Below, in pieces: positions 6,432-12,869 of a stretch of 14,106 bases of DNA. The translations under genes were made by a program, and so were the position numbers. The stretch's first letter is position 1. Each line of letters opens with the position of its first letter. The DNA lies in assembly GCA_005885325.1 (NCBI GenBank), contig VAYX01000052.1, positions 1-14,106 on the forward strand, given 5' to 3'. This stretch comes from Actinomycetota bacterium (GTDB taxonomy: Bacteria > Actinomycetota > UBA4738 > HRBIN12). The notes beneath the pieces were generated by a model that saw nothing but the letters and a program-made list of their open reading frames with translations, did not search any database and was not told the DNA's origin.

Positions 6432-7647
6432 TCGCTCTCCCCCTCCGAGAGTTCCGGGCGTCCTGCGAGGAGCCCGGCTCGGGCCCCTTGGAGAACGCGA
6501 TCTCGAGATGGTCGCCGACGAAGTTCGCCCCTCGGACCTCCAATCTCTTGAGTGTCTGGGGCAGGATCAGGTTTCGCTTGTACGAGCCCACCCGGACGAA
6601 CAGCTCGTCTCCTCGGCGGTGAACGTCCATGTCGTCTCGCGAGACGAACGGCAGCCGCATGGTGAGGGAGTAGCCGTTCCCCCGGCGGCGAACCCTGATC
6701 GGTTCGTCCTGGTACAGGATCTCGGTGACGTCGTGGTCCGCATAGACCTCTCGCCCCATGTCCTCCAGCAACTCGACGCCGACCATCTCCCGGTCGAACA
6801 GTCGGGCGGTGAGGATGGGGACGGGTTCGAAGGATTCGCGCACCGTCTGAAGGTGCTCCGCCTGGATGTCCTTCCACTTGCCGAAATATGGGTCGGTGAC
6901 GTCGTCGGGGATGATGCGATTCACGATCACCGCGTCGACGCGATACCCGAACAGCCCGAGATACGTGTAGGTCCGCCTGGCCTCGGCGATGACCATCTTC
7001 TCCGGATTGACCACCAGCCGGACGGTGGACGTGCGCTCGTCGGTGAGGATCCGCCGCACCGCCTCCAGGTTGTGGTGCAGCCGCTCCACGGCGCCGAAGA
7101 ACTGGTCCCCGGCGATGGGGAGCGTGGTGATCCTCGTGACGAGCGGGCGGACCGCCTTCACCACGCGACGCTCCACCGGGAAGATCCGCTCGATGTACCA
7201 GTTCATCACCTCGGGGAGCGAGAGGAGACGGAGCGTCTCGGCCGTCGGCGCGCAGTCGACCACCAGGAGGTCGTACCTGCCCTCGTCCACGTGGCGCTTG
7301 ACGTCGATCAGGCTGAAGATCTCGTCCAATCCAGGGATGACGGAGAGCTCCTCGGCCTGGATGGTCTCGACGCCCGCCCAGTTCATCAGCTGGATGAAGT
7401 ACTCCTGGATCTCCCGCCAGTTGGACTCCAATCGGGCCTGGGCGTCGATCTGCTCGGCCCACAGGCTCTCGGCGATCGGGGTGGCCTGGTCCCCCACCTC
7501 GCGGTCGAAGGAGTCGGCGAGCGAATGCGCGGGGTCGGTACTCATGATCAACGTCCGAGCGCCGGCCCGAGCCGCCTTCACGGCGGTCGCGGCGGCAACG
7601 GTGGTCTTGCCCACGCCGCCCTTTCCCGTGAAGAGCAGGACTCGCAT
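6424..7647 (-). CDS. ArsA/Get3-family ATPase with C-terminal HSP20-like domain
   Basis: This 407-residue protein has a deviant Walker A GKGGVGKTT (8-16), the switch I element STDPAHSL (36-43), switch II DCAPTAETLRLLSLPE (131-146), and the adenine-side VVNPEKM (212-218), all standard for the ArsA/Get3 class of SIMIBI ATPases. Residues about 316-386 (YSLTMRLPFVSRDDMDVHRR onward) form a small-heat-shock-like beta domain known to cap many bacterial ArsA homologues. The only cysteine is Cys132 inside switch II. The arsenite-binding cysteines of ArsA and the CxxC zinc pair of Get3 are missing, so arsenic export is unlikely. A protein-targeting or chaperone role is inferred from the fold. A -10-like TAAGCT lies 8 nt before the ATG with no well-spaced Shine-Dalgarno, so the mRNA may be leaderless. 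The 87-aa gene overlaps its end. Confidence 0.9.
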   Translation of the reverse strand: MRVLLFTGKGGVGKTTVAAATAVKAARAGARTLIMSTDPAHSLADSFDREVGDQATPIAESLWAEQIDAQARLESNWREIQEYFIQLMNWAGVETIQAEELSVIPGLDEIFSLIDVKRHVDEGRYDLLVVDCAPTAETLRLLSLPEVMNWYIERIFPVERRVVKAVRPLVTRITTLPIAGDQFFGAVERLHHNLEAVRRILTDERTSTVRLVVNPEKMVIAEARRTYTYLGLFGYRVDAVIVNRIIPDDVTDPYFGKWKDIQAEHLQTVRESFEPVPILTARLFDREMVGVELLEDMGREVYADHDVTEILYQDEPIRVRRRGNGYSLTMRLPFVSRDDMDVHRRGDELFVRVGSYKRNLILPQTLKRLEVRGANFVGDHLEIAFSKGPEPGSSQDARNSRRGRANV

Positions 7648-7655
7648 CTCCGACT

Positions 7656-7661
7656 AGCTTA
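7656..7661 (-). promoter_or_regulatory. Putative -10 element for a leaderless arsA-like transcript
   Basis: TAAGCT on the minus strand ends 8 nt before the ATG at 7647. The only purine-rich motif (GGAG) abuts the ATG and is too close to act as a ribosome site. A start of transcription at or next to the ATG is therefore likely. The -35 region is poor. Confidence 0.35.
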
Positions 7662-7683
7662 GCGAGTCCCGGAAACCTGTTGC

Positions 7684-8127
7684 CTAGCCCAGCTCGACCC
7701 GCCGCTTCAGGCCCTCGAGCGCGTTCTCGATCACGCGCTTGGCCCCCTGGGTCCTGACGAATCCCGGGAGCAGGACCCCGAGCTCGACGCTGAGCCGGTA
7801 GGTGACCTCGGTCTCCCGGTCGCCCAGCTCGTTCAGCAGGTATTCCCCGCTGATGTTGCTGACGGCCCCTCGCGCCTCCTTCGTCACCCAGGAGACGCCG
7901 GCGTCGCCGGGCGCGTACCGGTACGCGAGCGTGTAGGACGCCCGTCCCAAGATCGGCACGTCGACCTCGAAGGCGACCTCCGTCCCCACCCCGCCGGCCC
8001 CCCGTTGGAGGACCCGAGCCGTCTTCACGTCGGCCCAGTCCGGGTAGGCCTCGTAGTCGGTGATCACGTCCATGACCTCGGCTCCGGACGCCTCGATGAC
8101 GATGGTCCCTTCGGCGTGCTCTCCCAT
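7684..8127 (-). CDS. SRPBCC (START/polyketide-cyclase-like) family protein
   Basis: This 147-residue protein has the typical SRPBCC start, TIVIEASGAEVMDVITDYEAYPDW (8-31), followed by alternating beta strands and the closing long helix RVIENALEGLKRRVEL. This fold makes a deep hydrophobic cavity that binds lipids or polyketides; the ligand here is unknown. The length matches the Rv2185c-type proteins that sit beside ArsA-like ATPases in mycobacteria (gene order from memory). It lies between the zinc-ribbon membrane protein and the arsA-like gene, all leftward. ATG at 8127 is chosen because the fold begins a few residues later and longer frames run into the neighbour. No Shine-Dalgarno is present; TACCAT 10 nt upstream may be a -10 for a near-leaderless message. 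Confidence 0.88.
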   Translation of the reverse strand: MGEHAEGTIVIEASGAEVMDVITDYEAYPDWADVKTARVLQRGAGGVGTEVAFEVDVPILGRASYTLAYRYAPGDAGVSWVTKEARGAVSNISGEYLLNELGDRETEVTYRLSVELGVLLPGFVRTQGAKRVIENALEGLKRRVELG

Positions 8128-8137
8128 ACCGCAGGGA

Positions 8138-8143
8138 ATGGTA
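8138..8143 (-). promoter_or_regulatory. Putative -10 element upstream of the SRPBCC gene
   Basis: TACCAT on the minus strand fits TANNNT and lies 10 nt before the ATG at 8127, in the 23-bp gap after the upstream stop. No ribosome site is visible. A leader of a few nucleotides is predicted; cotranscription with the upstream gene is the alternative. Confidence 0.3.
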
Positions 8144-8150
8144 ACGGCCG

Positions 8151-8786
8151 CTACCGGCTGCGGACCGCAGGTAGAGCGACCGCAGTGGCCAGGGCCACCG
8201 CCACCAGGATCAGACCGACCAGGCCCCACAGGAGCGTTCGGGGGCCGATGAGCGGGTCGACCCCCGAGGCCACGCGATAGGCGTCGATGGCGGAGGTGGA
8301 CCAGGCGACGAACGAAGCCACGAGGAACAGCGAGAACAGCAACGCGGTCGAGCCCAGGCCGCCACGTCCCAGCCTCGAGACCACGAGGAGCAACATCGTG
8401 CCGAACGGGACGAGGAACGCCACCATCCGAGCGAGCCCGTCCAGCGAGCGTCCGCACTTCCACTGTCCGAGGCCCGGGAAGAGGAGCGACCACAGAGCCG
8501 CCCTCGTGGGGTCGATCTCGAGATGCCGCTCGGCTTCCTGGAACAGTCTGGCGAACGGCGTGCCGCAGGAAAGGCAGAGGTTCATCGCGATGGGATTCAG
8601 GTTGCCACACACCGGACACGGCCAAGCCGGCTCGCCGTCGGGGCGCAGCGGTCGAGCCTCGGCCTTCGTCCGCGAGGGCGCCCGGGGCGCTTCCAGCGAG
8701 GCGTAGCACTGCCCGCACCAGTCCGCGTCGGCCGAGGCTAGGGCACCGCAGCTCGGACACCGGCGTTCCACGCTCATCGCGCTCAT
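8151..8786 (-). CDS. Membrane protein with two N-terminal zinc ribbons
   Basis: This 211-residue protein starts with a CPSC...CGQC zinc ribbon (Cys10, 13, 24, 27) and a second CPVC...CLSC ribbon (Cys57, 60, 71, 74), joined by a proline/arginine-rich linker. A segment ALWSLLFPGLGQWKCGRSLDG (97-117) then resembles the PGLGQ motif of small membrane proteins. Three to four hydrophobic segments follow (about 121-137, 147-164 and 183-205). The ribbons should therefore be cytoplasmic and tethered to the membrane. Function is unknown. ATG at 8786 has AGG about 8 nt upstream; ATG at 8777 is also possible. It lies 70 bp after pimB' and 23 bp before the SRPBCC gene, so it probably belongs to a cell-envelope operon. 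Confidence 0.8.
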   Translation of the reverse strand: MSAMSVERRCPSCGALASADADWCGQCYASLEAPRAPSRTKAEARPLRPDGEPAWPCPVCGNLNPIAMNLCLSCGTPFARLFQEAERHLEIDPTRAALWSLLFPGLGQWKCGRSLDGLARMVAFLVPFGTMLLLVVSRLGRGGLGSTALLFSLFLVASFVAWSTSAIDAYRVASGVDPLIGPRTLLWGLVGLILVAVALATAVALPAVRSR

Positions 8787-8856
8787 CACACGACCTATTT
8801 CGGCTCGGAATTCCACCCGGTGAAGCCCAGGCCGTGCCTCGGGGAGGGGCCTCGCC

Positions 8857-9990
8857 TCAGGCGGCGGCGTCCCGGAGCCACCGGCCGAGCTGGGCCGCGG
8901 CCCGGGGCCACGTGTAGAAGCGCTCGACCCGCTGCCGGCCGGCCTTGCCCATGCGCTCGGCCAGGGCGGGGTCCTCGAGCAACCTCGAAACGGCGTCCGC
9001 GACCTGCTCGACGTTCCGTCCCTCCACCAGGGTCCCGGTCTCGCCGTCGACCAACGATTCCCGCGCTCCCCCGGAGTCGCCCACGACCACCGGGCGCCCA
9101 CATGCGGCGGCCTCGATGAAGACGTTGCCCCACCCCTCCACCTCCAGGCCGCCGAGGCGAGTGCGGCAGGGCATGGCGAACACGTCGCCCGCTGCGTAGT
9201 AGGTCGGCAACTCCGCTTCGGACACTTGCCCGGCGAACACTACGGAGCCCGAGGGGGCGAGCGCGGCCATCCGTTCCAGCGTCGAGCGATACGGGCCGTC
9301 GCCCACGACGAGCAGCGCGGCGTCGGGCACGCGCCTTCGGACGAGCGGCATCGCCCGGATCAGCACGTCCTGGCCCTTCCGGGCCACGAGCCGGCTCACG
9401 CATGCGACCACAGGCCGGCCGGCCAGGCCGTGGCGTTCCAGGACCCGATCGGTCGGGAGGCCGGGACGGAACGCCTCGACGTCGGCGCCCGGATACATCA
9501 CCGAGACCGGAACGTCCTCGGGGACCGCGGTCCGCACCACGCGCGCGATGAACGCGCTGCACATCACGGGGACACGGGCGGCCCTCGCCGTCATGTGCAC
9601 GAGCGAGGCGTGGGCTCCGGGCAGGAGCGACAGCCAGTAGTCGAACCCGTGCGCCGCCACGAGGTACGGGATGCCCCGACGAGCCAGGCCCGGCCCCATG
9701 GCGGCCAGGGGCGCGGCGTCACCGAACAGCACGACCTGCACGCCGGATCCATAAACGAGCCCCGACAGCAGCCGGCGCGTGGCCGGCGTCGGCCACAGGG
9801 AGCGACGAGGCACTCGAACGATGCGGTAGGGCTCGCCGGCGTCGAACGCATCGGCCCCCTCCCAGGAAGGGGCGAGAACGGTGATCCGGTCGGACGGGAG
9901 CTCACGGACCAACGCGTGGAGGGTCCGCTGGATCCCACCAACGCGCGGGGGGAAGTCGTTCGTGACCAGCAGCGTCCGCGGGATCTCCAC
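8857..9990 (-). CDS. pimB: PimB'-like GT4 mannosyltransferase
   Basis: In mycobacteria and corynebacteria PimB' adds the second mannose from GDP-mannose to phosphatidylinositol monomannoside at the cytoplasmic face of the membrane. This 377-residue protein is a GT-B fold enzyme with the N-terminal loop PPRVGGIQ (14-21), VSRLVARKGQD (198-208) in the nucleotide-sugar domain, and the GT4 pair E285-x7-E293 in VEGWGNVFIEAAACG. VTNDFPPR, WEGADAFD and DVFAMPCRTR...VEGWGNVF closely match what I remember of actinobacterial PimB'. No membrane helix is seen, as usual for this family. The ATG has AGAGGA 9 nt upstream. It diverges from ygfZ over only 21 bp. Another GDP-mannose-using GT4 transferase is the alternative. 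Confidence 0.82.
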   Translation of the reverse strand: MEIPRTLLVTNDFPPRVGGIQRTLHALVRELPSDRITVLAPSWEGADAFDAGEPYRIVRVPRRSLWPTPATRRLLSGLVYGSGVQVVLFGDAAPLAAMGPGLARRGIPYLVAAHGFDYWLSLLPGAHASLVHMTARAARVPVMCSAFIARVVRTAVPEDVPVSVMYPGADVEAFRPGLPTDRVLERHGLAGRPVVACVSRLVARKGQDVLIRAMPLVRRRVPDAALLVVGDGPYRSTLERMAALAPSGSVVFAGQVSEAELPTYYAAGDVFAMPCRTRLGGLEVEGWGNVFIEAAACGRPVVVGDSGGARESLVDGETGTLVEGRNVEQVADAVSRLLEDPALAERMGKAGRQRVERFYTWPRAAAQLGRWLRDAAA

Positions 9991-9997
9991 GGCCGCC

Positions 9998-10003
9998 TAT
10001 CCT
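9998..10003 (+). promoter_or_regulatory. Putative -10 of a leaderless ygfZ transcript
   Basis: TATCCT lies 8 nt before the GTG start at 10012, and no Shine-Dalgarno fits that start. Its complement, AGGATA, is part of the pimB ribosome site on the other strand. No good -35 is visible. Confidence 0.4.
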
Positions 10004-10011
10004 CTCAGAAG

Positions 10012-10794
10012 GTGGATACGCACAGGCTCGAAGAACAGGTCGATGCGCTCGACGAGGGTCGGGCGTACGTCGACGGCGTTCGGCTTCGCGCGGTCGAGGT
10101 GACGGGAGCCGACGCCGGCGGGTGGTTGAACGATCTGGTGACCGCGGCCGTTGAGGCCGTTCCCTCAGGCGGCGCGGCGCGCTCGCTCCTGCTCACCCCC
10201 ACCGGCCGGGTGCGAGCCGATTTCCACGTCGTCCGGCTCGATGGCGGGTTCCTCCTCTTCCAAGAGCCGGACCAGCCCGCAGCCATCGACGACCTACTCC
10301 GGCCGTACGTGCTGTCATCCGACGTGGCCCTGCGGCCCGCGGGAGGGGTTCACGTCGTCCTGTTGCCCTCGGAGCGAGGATGGACGGCGGCACGGGCCCC
10401 CGGTGACGGAGCAGTCGAGGCCAGCGCGGAAGCCGGTGAGGTGTGGCGGATCCGGCGAGGGGTGCCGCGGTTCCCGACGGATCTCGACGAGGAATCGCTT
10501 CCCGCGGAAGCCGGCCTGGAATCCCTCATCGACTTCACCAAAGGGTGCTTCCTCGGCCAGGAGGCGGTGGCCAAGGTCCGAAACCTCGGTCACCCACCTC
10601 GAGCGATTCTGGCCCTCCGGTCGGCCGTTCCCGTCACGTCGGGTGAACCGGTCTTCGCGGATGGCCGCGAGGTGGGCGCGGTCACGAGCGCGGCAGCGTC
10701 GCGCGAGGGATTCGCCCTGCTGGCGCGGGTCCGGTGGGACGCGAGGACGCGCGCGCTGATCACGGCCTCGGGTGGCGAGCTCGCGCTCGCGTGA
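10012..10794 (+). CDS. ygfZ: YgfZ/CAF17-like folate-binding protein
   Basis: YgfZ-family proteins bind tetrahydrofolate and help assemble or repair certain iron-sulfur proteins. This 260-residue protein has the defining signature KGCFLGQEAVAKVRNLG (177-193), with Cys179, the GQE triad, and a C-terminal beta barrel (LALRSAVPVTSGEPVFADGREVGAVTS). The N-terminal GcvT-like part (RLRAVEVTGADAGGWLNDLV) is slightly shorter than in enteric YgfZ. The frame stays open well upstream of 10012, but that part is antisense to pimB and not protein-like; GTG at 10012 directly precedes the folding domain. An Fe-S helper next to a WhiB Fe-S regulator and near folate enzymes makes functional sense, though the link to WhiB is only inference. 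Confidence 0.9.
   Translation: MDTHRLEEQVDALDEGRAYVDGVRLRAVEVTGADAGGWLNDLVTAAVEAVPSGGAARSLLLTPTGRVRADFHVVRLDGGFLLFQEPDQPAAIDDLLRPYVLSSDVALRPAGGVHVVLLPSERGWTAARAPGDGAVEASAEAGEVWRIRRGVPRFPTDLDEESLPAEAGLESLIDFTKGCFLGQEAVAKVRNLGHPPRAILALRSAVPVTSGEPVFADGREVGAVTSAAASREGFALLARVRWDARTRALITASGGELALA
10013..10018 (-). promoter_or_regulatory. Putative -10 of pimB, inside the first codons of ygfZ
   Basis: TATCCA on the minus strand would start transcription near 10006, giving a leader of about 16 nt that contains the AGAGGA ribosome site (10005-10000). A weak TCGACC lies about 19 bp further upstream. The element overlaps the ygfZ start codon. Confidence 0.3.
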
Positions 10795-10841
10795 AGTCGC
10801 TCGGCCCGCCCGTTACTACGGCGGTCGCGACTTTTCAAGAC

Positions 10842-10871
10842 TTCATTTGGCCTCGGACCCCGGACGAGAAT
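10842..10871 (+). promoter_or_regulatory. Possible whiB promoter
   Basis: The 146-bp gap before whiB contains a locally AT-rich patch. TTCATT (10842-10847) and GAGAAT (10866-10871) are 18 bp apart, weakly resembling a sigma-70-type promoter. The start would be near 10878, leaving a leader of about 60 nt. Nothing else definite is seen in this gap. Confidence 0.28.
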
Positions 10872-10940
10872 GGGCTACGTGCCCGAACGGCTGCCCGGCC
10901 GCTGGTCAGACTCGATATGGACCTCGGGGGGGATCGACTG

Positions 10941-11219
10941 GTGAGCAAGGAGCGCGTGAGCGGCATCGACCTCAAGACACTCCCGCGCAACCCATCACCG
11001 CCAGACATGTGGCAGGACAAGGCGGCCTGCCATGGCCTCGACCCCGACGTGTTCTTCCCCACCTCCGAGGAGGAGGCGGGACCGGCCCTGGCCTACTGCT
11101 CGGCCTGCGGCATCCGCGAGATGTGCCTGGCCTGGGCGCTCAAGAACGGCGAGCGCTACGGAGTATGGGGGGGCCTGACGGAGCAGCAGCGCCGGCGGCT
11201 GGTCCGGTTCGTGGCCTGA
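10941..11219 (+). CDS. WhiB-family [4Fe-4S] transcriptional regulator
   Basis: WhiB-like proteins are small actinobacterial Fe-S proteins that bind the principal sigma factor and tune transcription in response to redox or nitric oxide. The 92-residue product has the four invariant cysteines (Cys30, Cys53, Cys56, Cys62, in AACHG and CSACGIREMC), the GVWGG turn at 74-78, and a basic C-terminal helix (EQQRRRLVRF). DPDVFFP and ERYGVWGGLTEQQ are typical of the WhiB1/WhiB2-like classes; I cannot say which subclass. GTG at 10941 is chosen because a G-rich run lies about 8 nt upstream and the length fits; ATG at 10917 is an alternative. It stands 146 bp after ygfZ with its own upstream region. This is the clearest taxonomic marker in the window. 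Confidence 0.93.
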   Translation: MSKERVSGIDLKTLPRNPSPPDMWQDKAACHGLDPDVFFPTSEEEAGPALAYCSACGIREMCLAWALKNGERYGVWGGLTEQQRRRLVRFVA

Positions 11220-11230
11220 CCCTCCCGGCT

Positions 11231-11259
11231 GGTCACCCCGGGGCCGGGCCGCCCATACT
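11231..11259 (+). promoter_or_regulatory. Putative promoter of the heptose operon (leaderless)
   Basis: GGTCAC (11231-11236) and CATACT (11254-11259) are 17 bp apart. CATACT ends 9 nt before the hddA ATG and no Shine-Dalgarno is present, so transcription probably begins at or beside the ATG. The -35 match is weak. Confidence 0.35.
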
Positions 11260-11268
11260 GGCTGGCCG

Positions 11269-12312
11269 ATGAGCGACGTCACGGTCAAGGCGGCGGCGCC
11301 GCTTCGGATCAGCTTCGTGGGGGGCGGGACCGACTTCCCCCACTGGTATGACCTGCACGGCGGTGCCGTCCTCTGCGCGACGATCGACCATCACGCCGAG
11401 GCGACGCTGCGGCCCCGGGACGACGATCGCATCCGGATCCGATCGCTCGACCTGCACCAGATCGTCCAGTACCGCCTGCACGAGTCGCCCGAATACGACG
11501 GTGTGATGGACTTGCCGAAGGCGGCCATCGACCGGGTAGGCGTCCACCGAGGGGTCGACGTCGAGGTCCGCTGCGACGCGCCGCCGGGAAGCGGGCTGGG
11601 CGGCTCCTCCGCCGTGGTGACCGCGGTGGTCGGTGCCCTCGCCGCGTTCGCGGGCCGTTCGCTGACCGCGGGAGAGCTCGCTCGGACGAGCTACGCGATC
11701 GAACGTGAGGACCTGGGCATCGCCGGAGGCTGGCAGGACCAGTACGCGGCGGCTTACGGGGGCTTCAACCTCCTCGAGTTCTCCCCGGAGCGAGTCGACG
11801 TGAAACCGGTCCGCGTGGGGCCCGAAGTGCTCCGGCGCCTGCGGGCGAACCTCCTGCTCTGCTACACGGGACAGGTTCGGGCGAACCTCGGGCTGATCGA
11901 TACGCAGATCCGGCTATTCCGGGAGGGGCGCGAGGAAACGATGCAGGGCATGAAGCAGCTCCAGGCGATGGCCTACGAGATGCGGGATGCCCTGGAGTCC
12001 GGCGACGTGGACGGCCTGGGCGAGATGCTGCACGAGGCGTACGAGAGCAAGAAGCGGATGAATCCGCACATCGCCGAAGGCACGAGGATCGAGCGGCTGT
12101 TCGACGCGGCGAGGAGGGCCGGGGCCACCGGCGGGAAGATCTGCGGGGCCGGCGGCGGCGGTTACCTCCTCGTGTATTGCCGAGAGGAGCGCCAGACCGA
12201 GGTTCGGGCGGCGCTCGAGCGCCTCGGAGGCACGTTTGCCTCGTTCGCGTTCGCTCCGAGCGGGGTCGAGGCGCAGGTGGGGGACGCGGTGTGGAGACCC
12301 TCGCGCCGATGA
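11269..12312 (+). CDS. hddA: D-glycero-alpha-D-manno-heptose 7-phosphate kinase
   Basis: HddA phosphorylates D-glycero-D-manno-heptose 7-phosphate at C1 to the alpha-1,7-bisphosphate, the second step of the GDP-heptose route. The 347-residue GHMP kinase has the N-terminal KAAAPLRISFVGGGTDFP, the ATP loop PPGSGLGGSSA (105-115), GGWQDQYAAAYGG (153-165), and the C-terminal GGKICGAGGGGYLLVY. A plain galactokinase or mevalonate kinase would differ in the GGWQDQ region. The stop (TGA) overlaps the gmhB start as ATGA. Together with gmhB and gmhA it forms one coupled cassette. A possible leaderless promoter lies directly upstream. Confidence in HddA is high because all three pathway genes are together. 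Confidence 0.92.
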   Translation: MSDVTVKAAAPLRISFVGGGTDFPHWYDLHGGAVLCATIDHHAEATLRPRDDDRIRIRSLDLHQIVQYRLHESPEYDGVMDLPKAAIDRVGVHRGVDVEVRCDAPPGSGLGGSSAVVTAVVGALAAFAGRSLTAGELARTSYAIEREDLGIAGGWQDQYAAAYGGFNLLEFSPERVDVKPVRVGPEVLRRLRANLLLCYTGQVRANLGLIDTQIRLFREGREETMQGMKQLQAMAYEMRDALESGDVDGLGEMLHEAYESKKRMNPHIAEGTRIERLFDAARRAGATGGKICGAGGGGYLLVYCREERQTEVRAALERLGGTFASFAFAPSGVEAQVGDAVWRPSRR

Positions 12313-12869
12313 CCGGACGGTTCGTGCTGCTCGACCGGGACGGGACGATCAACCAGGAGGTCGACCACCTCGACCACCCCGACCAGGTGGCCCTCATCCC
12401 CGGCGCCGCGGCGGCGCTGCGCGATCTGCGTTCTGCCGGCCTGGGGCTCATCGTGCTCACGAATCAGGCGAACGTGGGGCGTGGACTCCTCCCGCCGGAC
12501 CGGCTGGAGGAGATCAATGACCGGCTCGCGGCACTGCTCTCCGACGAGGACGTGCGGCTCGACGGCCTCTACGTCTGCCCCCATGCACCGGAGGAGGCGT
12601 GCGAATGCCGGAAGCCGCGTCCCGGACTGGCCGTCCGGGCGGCGGCAGACCACGGGTTTCTGCCGTATGAGGCATTCGTCGTCGGTGACCACGCCGCCGA
12701 CATGGGGCTGGGGCGAGGCATCGGGGCCGTCACGATCCTGGTCCGCACGGGGCACGGGGAGGACGAGCTCGCGACCGGGGCGGGCGCACAGGCCGACCAC
12801 GTCGTGGCCGACCTCTCCGAGGCGGCCGGTGTCATCCTCGACATCGTCCTCTCGGAGGCCAGGCGGTGA
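12309..12869 (+). CDS. gmhB: D-glycero-D-manno-heptose 1,7-bisphosphate 7-phosphatase
   Basis: GmhB removes the 7-phosphate from heptose bisphosphate to give heptose 1-phosphate. The 186-residue HAD phosphatase has the nucleophile motif LLDRDGTIN (Asp9, Asp11), TNQANVGRG (51-59), the zinc-binding CPHAPEEACECRKP with Cys90, His92, Cys98 and Cys100 (90-103), and the last HAD motif VGDHAADM (125-132). Length and residues are all complete. The related histidinol-phosphate phosphatase would be the alternative, but the neighbours decide. The ATG overlaps the hddA stop and its own stop overlaps the gmhA GTG, so translation is probably coupled through the three genes. Confidence 0.92.
   Translation: MTGRFVLLDRDGTINQEVDHLDHPDQVALIPGAAAALRDLRSAGLGLIVLTNQANVGRGLLPPDRLEEINDRLAALLSDEDVRLDGLYVCPHAPEEACECRKPRPGLAVRAAADHGFLPYEAFVVGDHAADMGLGRGIGAVTILVRTGHGEDELATGAGAQADHVVADLSEAAGVILDIVLSEARR

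Noticed and set aside
6331..7662. 443-codon plus-strand frame opposite the ArsA-like gene
   Set aside because: No family motif; the minus strand carries a perfect P-loop and switch motifs.
8820..8860. GC-rich stretch after pimB that looks like a terminator hairpin
   Set aside because: The CCTC/GGGG repeats do not pair into a clean stem and no T-run follows on the minus strand.
9226..10011. Long in-frame N-terminal extension of YgfZ
   Set aside because: It is antisense to pimB, not protein-like, and the YgfZ fold begins right after the GTG at 10012.
11220..11253. CCCCGGGG-containing run after whiB as a terminator
   Set aside because: Only an 8-bp self-complementary core without loop or T-tract; more likely spacer of the hddA promoter.
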